Shown: positions 5,239-5,665 of the stretch, piece after piece
How the letters are laid out: the number at the start of each line of letters is the position of its first letter
How positions within the stretch are numbered: the first letter of the stretch is position 1
Notes under the pieces: model-generated
Told to the model about the DNA's origin: nothing
The model's database searches: none
What the model saw: only the letters and a program-made list of their open reading frames with translations
Program-made: the position numbers and the translations under genes
Source of the DNA: an uncultured bacterium
GTDB lineage: Bacteria > Bacillota > Clostridia > Lachnospirales > Lachnospiraceae
Reading direction: 5' to 3'
Assembly: GCA_937893485.1 (NCBI GenBank)
Contig: CALBJL010000103.1
Location: 1 to 5,665 of the forward strand
DNA length: 5,665 nucleotides

Positions 5239-5665
5239 TTACTCATCATCCTGTGTCATGTATTCCCTTAACCGGTATGATTTTCCAGTAATGTTTACCA
5301 CATGTGCATGGTGCAAAATCCGATCCAGGATTGCATTTGCGATGACCGGATCATAAAATACGTCATCCCAGGAATTAAAATTTATATTTGTAGTTAAAAT
5401 AGTGCTTCACTTTTCATATCGCAGATCTATCAGCTGGAAGAACAGCTTTGCATCATCTTTTTCAATCGGCAGATAGCCCAATTCATCAATGATCAGAAGC
5501 TTGTACTTACAGAAATGCCTCAGCCGGGCTTCCAGACGGTTCTCAAGCTTTGCCTTCTTCAGCTGCCAGATCAGGTCATGACACTTGATAAAATACGTGC
5601 TGTAACGTTTTTTGCAGCTGCTATCCCGATGGAGGTGGCAAGATGCGTTTTCCCGACACCGCTGG
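5239..5665 (-). pseudogene. istB: IS21 helper ATPase IstB, decayed and cut by window edge
   Basis: The C-terminal roughly 140 residues of an IstB/DnaC-like AAA+ ATPase, which in IS21 elements loads the IstA transposase onto target DNA. At the edge is SGVGKTHLATSIGIAAAK (Walker A, frame starting at 5663). At a run of six T (5608-5613) the frame must shift by one base to continue as RYSTYFIKCHDLIWQLKKAK. Walker B is LLIIDELGYLP, followed by FFQLIDLRYEK. Then a TGA (5407-5409) interrupts the frame just before STILTTN (sensor region), which continues to ILDRILHHAHVVNITGKSYR and a TAA at 5239-5241. Two independent lesions in 200 bp make it a pseudogene, although the homopolymer shift alone could be a read error. 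The partner istA should lie beyond the right edge, upstream of istB. Confidence 0.9.

Noticed and set aside
1..5665. CRISPR array, tRNA, rRNA, prophage or defence system
   Set aside because: No regularly spaced repeats, no cloverleaf or rRNA-like sequence, and no phage or defence gene motif on either strand.

Overview
The window looks like chromosomal DNA of a motile gut Clostridia, most likely Lachnospiraceae (Roseburia/Agathobacter-like). This is inferred from the mid-GC coding sequence, a PAS-PAS-GGDEF-EAL signalling protein, a six-helix membrane chemoreceptor, ThrH, and IS110 and IS21 remnants typical of that group. No species can be assigned from the sequence alone. The left 3.6 kb is a resident minus-strand gene block. 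The right 2 kb is mobile-element debris.

Left part (1-3606, all minus strand). Positions 1-1486 hold the N-terminal 495 residues of a c-di-GMP phosphodiesterase-type protein: two PAS-like regions, a degenerate GGDEF with NADHF in place of GGDEF, and the start of an EAL domain. It has a good sigma-A promoter (1548-1576). Between it and the next gene lies about 200 bp of densely folded DNA (1611-1810). This contains two factor-independent terminators for the upstream gene, a 16-bp-arm palindrome, and a nested multi-stem element that may be a genome-wide repeat or a structured RNA. Next is a chemoreceptor gene (1826-2913) that is broken three times: a TAA after six codons and two frame changes, one in each arm of the signalling hairpin. 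thrH (3007-3606), encoding phosphoserine phosphatase/homoserine phosphotransferase, is intact.

Right part (about 3637-5665). An IS110-group element reads on the plus strand. Its long left end carries a promoter and a stretch with the features of a bridge RNA (about 3696-3883): 10-bp perfect terminal stem, internal hairpins, a U-run, then the transposase RBS. A 12-base sequence inside this RNA is repeated just upstream of the element, and part of it recurs at the right end, as guide-to-DNA matches would. The transposase frame is open but lacks about 100 residues, including the last two acids of the DEDD site, so it is probably dead while the RNA looks intact. After a 300-bp stretch with an orphan dyad-overlapped promoter comes the end of an IS21 element with a decayed istB (frame change plus internal stop), running off the window.

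The most interesting object is the putative bridge RNA next to an internally deleted recombinase. Second is the structured element at 1611-1784. Third is the multiply broken chemoreceptor.
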